Below, one piece after another: positions 60,630 through 64,000 of a stretch of 64,000 nucleotides of DNA. The stretch is from NCBI RefSeq assembly GCF_022968825.1, contig NZ_JALHKS010000001.1:434001-498000 (forward strand), in the 5' to 3' direction. The position numbers and the translations under genes were made by a program. This DNA is from Chryseobacterium salipaludis (GTDB lineage Bacteria; Bacteroidota; Bacteroidia; Flavobacteriales; Weeksellaceae). Numbering within the stretch: the first letter of the stretch is position 1; the number at the start of each line of letters is the position of its first letter. The notes under the pieces were generated by a model that was given only the letters and a program-made list of their open reading frames with translations, was not told where the DNA came from and searched no databases.

Positions 60630-62483
60630 TTATTCTACCGTTACAGATTTTGCCAGGTTACGCGGCTGGTCCACATTTGCGCCGCGGTACACTGCTACAT
60701 AATACGACAGTAACTGCAACGGAACGGATGCTATAATCGGAGAGAAACATTCAGATGTTTCCGGGAATTCAATCACATAATCCGCGACAGACGCTACCTG
60801 CGTATCTCCTTTGTTTACCACTGCGATCACCTGTCCTTTTCTGGCTTTGATTTCCTGAACATTGCTCACGATTTTGTCGTAATGCCCTTGCTTTGGTGCA
60901 ATAATCACGATCGGCATATTTTCATCGATCAGGGCGATCGGTCCGTGCTTCATTTCGGCAGCCGGATATCCTTCCGCGTGGATATAGGAAATTTCTTTCA
61001 GTTTTAAGGCTCCTTCCAGCGCAGCCGGGAAGTTATAGCCACGGCCTAAGTATAAGAAGTTTTGTGCATCCACGAAATTGCGGGAAATTTCTTTCACCGT
61101 TTCTTGCGTGGATTCCAGCACTTCCTGCACGCGTTGTGGAATAGCATCTAGCTCGGCAATGAGTTCCATAAATTCCTGATGACCCAGGTTACCGTTGTGT
61201 TTACCTAATTTAAGTGCAATCAGGGACAAAATAGTCAGCTGCGCAGTAAAGGCCTTAGTAGAAGCTACGCCAATTTCAGGACCGGCGTGCGTGTAAGAAC
61301 CGGCATCGGTAACACGCGCAATGGAGGAATCTACTACGTTGCAAATACCATAAATAAAAGCACCTTTTTCTTTCGCCAGTTTGATAGCTGCCATGGTGTC
61401 AGCAGTTTCCCCGGATTGGGAAATGGCGATCACTACGTCTTTCTCGCTGATGATTGGATTTCGGTAGCGGAATTCGGAAGCATATTCTACTTCCACCGGG
61501 ATACGGGCAAACTCTTCAATCAGATATTCCCCAATCAAACCGGCATGCCAAGAAGTTCCGCAGGCAATAATGATGATCCTTTCCGCACGGTTAATTCTCT
61601 CCAGGTGATCCCAGATCCCGGCCATTTTGATAATTCCCTCTTCTACCAACAGTCGTCCGCGAAGGGTATCCTGAATTGATTTAGGCTGCTCGAAAATTTC
61701 CTTCAACATGAAATGTTCGTAACCTCCCTTTTCTATTTGCTCCAGACTCATTTTTAACTCCTGAACCTGTGGCGTAATCTTTACGTTGTCTTTAATATTG
61801 CGGATATCCACGCCACCTTCCAGAGAGATGGTCGCCATGTGTCCTTCTTCCAGATAAACAGCCTGTTTGGTAAATTCTACAAATGGAGACGCATCAGAAG
61901 CGATGAAATATTCATTTTCACCCAGACCAATAGCAAGCGGCGAACCGAGTCTCGCAACGACCAGCAAGCCCGGATAATCATCGTGCATTACGGTGATGGC
62001 GTAGGCACCGAAGACTTCGTTCAAGGCATAGCGAACGGCAGTTGGGAAATCGAGTTCCGGATTGGAAACCATAATATACTCGATCAGGTTCACCAGCACT
62101 TCTGTATCCGTTTCTGAATGGAAAACATATCCTTTCTCGGTCAGCATGGTTTTAATGGTATCGTAGTTTTCGATAATACCATTATGCACCAGCGCTATCT
62201 TCCCATTATTGGATAGGTGCGGATGCGAATTCTGATCGCTCGGTACGCCGTGGGTAGCCCATCGGGTGTGGCCCATCCCTACTCTACTGGTCCCGGCCAG
62301 GTTTTCAGAAATCGCTACCAGGTCATCCACTTTTCCTTTGGTTTTTGCTACCTGAAAAGTTTCTCCTTTGTCATCCAGCACAATTCCTGCACTGTCATAT
62401 CCTCTGTATTCCAATCTGCGCAATCCATTGATCACCACTTCATAAGCATCCTGAAAGCCGGTGTACCCTACAATTCCACACAT
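60630..62483 (-). CDS. glmS: Glutamine--fructose-6-phosphate aminotransferase
   Basis: A 617-residue enzyme making glucosamine-6-phosphate for cell wall and LPS. The catalytic Cys is C2 of MCGIVGYTG. The isomerase part has two SIS domains with ACGTSWHAGLIGEYLI, SQSGETADTMAAIKLAK and EGALKLKEISYIHAEGYPA, ending in AVYRGANVDQPRNLAKSVTVE. The full length is typical. It follows the DUF4270 gene, 25 bp downstream on the same strand. Confidence 0.99.
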   Translation of the reverse strand: MCGIVGYTGFQDAYEVVINGLRRLEYRGYDSAGIVLDDKGETFQVAKTKGKVDDLVAISENLAGTSRVGMGHTRWATHGVPSDQNSHPHLSNNGKIALVHNGIIENYDTIKTMLTEKGYVFHSETDTEVLVNLIEYIMVSNPELDFPTAVRYALNEVFGAYAITVMHDDYPGLLVVARLGSPLAIGLGENEYFIASDASPFVEFTKQAVYLEEGHMATISLEGGVDIRNIKDNVKITPQVQELKMSLEQIEKGGYEHFMLKEIFEQPKSIQDTLRGRLLVEEGIIKMAGIWDHLERINRAERIIIIACGTSWHAGLIGEYLIEEFARIPVEVEYASEFRYRNPIISEKDVVIAISQSGETADTMAAIKLAKEKGAFIYGICNVVDSSIARVTDAGSYTHAGPEIGVASTKAFTAQLTILSLIALKLGKHNGNLGHQEFMELIAELDAIPQRVQEVLESTQETVKEISRNFVDAQNFLYLGRGYNFPAALEGALKLKEISYIHAEGYPAAEMKHGPIALIDENMPIVIIAPKQGHYDKIVSNVQEIKARKGQVIAVVNKGDTQVASVADYVIEFPETSECFSPIIASVPLQLLSYYVAVYRGANVDQPRNLAKSVTVE

Positions 62484-62508
62484 AATTATTGTCTCTGTTT
62501 AAGTTTTT

Positions 62509-64000
62509 TTATTTTTTGCCGTAAGTTAAAATCAGGCTTGCGCTTTTGGCATTGCCCGGGTCTGTACCAACAAGTACCACGCGGTTCGGCGTAAAACTTC
62601 TGGTATTGTATTGCTGTGCTTTTGTGGGATACTGCATACCCAGCAGCGAACCATTGCCGTCCTGCAGATAGGCGCCTACATTCACAATGAAAGGTGCAGC
62701 CGTAGCTTCTTTTTCAATAATATTTTTAAAGGTTTGCGTAATGCTGATGTCATAATACGCATTGCTTTTCTCCAGATCAACGCCACGAATCAATTGATAA
62801 AGTCCGGTGCCGTAGAGGGTTTTCAGATCTTCGAGGAACGTATCAAGTCCGTCGCCTTCCTGCTGGACCGTGAATTCCTGCGGCTTTCTGTATGTATTGT
62901 TCCACACATCTTCAGCAACATACAGGCGCATCTTCGCGGAAATGATGCCGATCTGCTGATTTTTATACATTTCTTTAATATCAGCTATCGTTTGTGCCGG
63001 GATCTTCAAAGCAAAACCGGGTCCTCCCATTCCCTGCGCATATAATCTGGCATCACCTGTCTCTGAATTTGCAGAGGCGGCAGCAGTTTGTGCATTGGAA
63101 CCTGCACTAAATTCGATTTGGCTGAAGTGCGTGTTGGCCGCACCGGCATTCAAATCAAAAACTTTGTTTATGCGTGTGGTCGTAGTGCCTTCTGTTTTAT
63201 CGTTTTTATAATATAATTTAAGCTCAACAGAATTTGGATCGAAACTGAAAATATAACCGTCATTTTCCTGAACGGAAACTCTGATTCCTTTGAAGTAACG
63301 GATAAAAGAAGCAGCATCGGTCAGCTGTGGCGCGTTTCCTTTGGTAATGATTTTATTCTGGAAGAAGGCACTGTCTAGCGGAATACGGATTCCTGCGGCG
63401 CGCTCAAACAGCAGATTGGTGTCATCTGTCTTTTTGGTAATTTTAATGGAAGAAACGTTGCCATCAAAAACCTTCGTGCCAAGTTCTGCTCCTGTATTAA
63501 CCGTTTTATCAGAATTAAATTCTTCATCAGGCGAATACAGGAAATCAGTTACTTCCTGTACTTTTATGTTAAAAATCGTTTTGCCGTTCAGTTTCGCTTT
63601 ACCGTATTTCGCAATCGGATAGGTATTTACCACTTTTTTGGCAGCAACAGAATCCTGTGGCCAGATGTAATCCTCATTGGTCGTTGTAGTTACAGAATCT
63701 GCGGCATAATACGGCTTAATCACCAGCACCGCCGAATCCAAAACCGGATTGGTTCCGAAATCAGGACTGTAGGAAGACAAACGCAATTGGGTTACGTACG
63801 AAGACTTCTGCATCCCGAACTGCGGCTCATTAAAGGCGCCCAGTGTGGCACTTTGCAGCCGGTCATCATCCGAGCGGATCTTTTGACCGTTGCTTACATT
63901 ATATGCAGTTAATCCAAAAGTTTTAATAATCCCCTCGGCGCCGTCACCAAAAAACTGGGATCCCAGCCCGTCGGTTTCAGGTTCACAGGCAAGCAGCACA
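62509..64000 (-). CDS. DUF4270 family lipoprotein (runs off the right edge)
   Basis: At least 497 residues of an exported flavobacterial protein. The first residues inside the window read LLACEPETDGLGSQFF, which looks like a lipobox (LLAC) and mature N-terminus, so only part of the signal peptide is missing. The body is beta-rich (for example PVLDSAVLVIKPYYAADSVT, FALKIPAQTIADIKEMY). The family lies next to glmS in related genomes and its function is unknown. Confidence 0.9.
   Translation of the reverse strand, partial: VLLACEPETDGLGSQFFGDGAEGIIKTFGLTAYNVSNGQKIRSDDDRLQSATLGAFNEPQFGMQKSSYVTQLRLSSYSPDFGTNPVLDSAVLVIKPYYAADSVTTTTNEDYIWPQDSVAAKKVVNTYPIAKYGKAKLNGKTIFNIKVQEVTDFLYSPDEEFNSDKTVNTGAELGTKVFDGNVSSIKITKKTDDTNLLFERAAGIRIPLDSAFFQNKIITKGNAPQLTDAASFIRYFKGIRVSVQENDGYIFSFDPNSVELKLYYKNDKTEGTTTTRINKVFDLNAGAANTHFSQIEFSAGSNAQTAAASANSETGDARLYAQGMGGPGFALKIPAQTIADIKEMYKNQQIGIISAKMRLYVAEDVWNNTYRKPQEFTVQQEGDGLDTFLEDLKTLYGTGLYQLIRGVDLEKSNAYYDISITQTFKNIIEKEATAAPFIVNVGAYLQDGNGSLLGMQYPTKAQQYNTRSFTPNRVVLVGTDPGNAKSASLILTYGKK

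Overview
This window is a stretch of chromosome from a member of the Bacteroidota, almost certainly a flavobacterium of the Chryseobacterium/Kaistella type (Weeksellaceae). Supporting evidence: a gldK-gldL-gldM-gldN operon and porT (type IX secretion), GLPGLI and DUF4270 families, a menaquinone-type UbiE, a two-subunit transketolase, promoters of the Bacteroidota form TTG-N19/20-TAnnTTTG, and a general lack of Shine-Dalgarno sequences. The naming to genus level is inference. No phage, insertion sequence or CRISPR array is visible; the content is mainly core metabolism and housekeeping.

Layout. 1-3.3 kb: NAD(P)HX epimerase (cut by the edge), mscL, idi, gcvT and a small membrane protein. 3.3-7.5 kb: Hsp20, then a leftward four-gene operon (ArsC-like, GLPGLI, a PH-like membrane protein, a Cys-rich exported peptide) divergent from a PadR-HAAS pair, then a PepSY-like lipoprotein. 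7.6-8.3 kb: a HigB/HigA-type toxin-antitoxin pair with a clear operator. 8.3-15 kb: topoisomerase III, DUF4349 lipoprotein, GT-C-like membrane protein, DUF389 protein and a doubly frameshifted zinc-ribbon pseudogene. 15-19.8 kb (leftward): a coiled-coil protein, zapA, a 6S RNA candidate and rny, then an anchored protein, ubiE and porT. 19.8-28 kb: KAS III-like enzyme, metallophosphoesterase, GNAT, alaS, YceI lipoprotein, ABC ATPase, YjdM. 28-40.6 kb: RsmB-like methylase, GMC oxidoreductase, asnB, MFS exporter, pirin, SSS symporter, split transketolase, DUF488, DUF2945. 40.7-43 kb (leftward): a nitric-oxide/iron-sulfur repair module (small membrane protein, Rrf2 regulator, RIC) and an Lrp regulator. 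43-51.5 kb: giant TamB, divergent tsaD-rsmE, and a trmH operon with an HTTM-like membrane pair. 52-55.6 kb: asparaginase, tRNA-Ser(GGA), alcohol dehydrogenase, FAD oxidoreductase. 55.7-64 kb (leftward): gldK-L-M-N, glmS and a nearly complete DUF4270 protein.

The most notable signals lie between genes. Five dispersed, structured, GC-rich repeats of one family (possibly flavo-1 RNA) occupy intergenic spaces. A long-hairpin RNA downstream of zapA fits 6S RNA. At least seven genes have a TAnnTTTG box only 4-7 nt before the start codon, predicting leaderless or near-leaderless mRNAs. The divergent ArsC-like and PadR genes share an exact 15-nt box-plus-start-codon sequence as mirror images. The toxin-antitoxin promoter is covered by a perfect 10-bp inverted repeat. 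None of these could be tested by search here.
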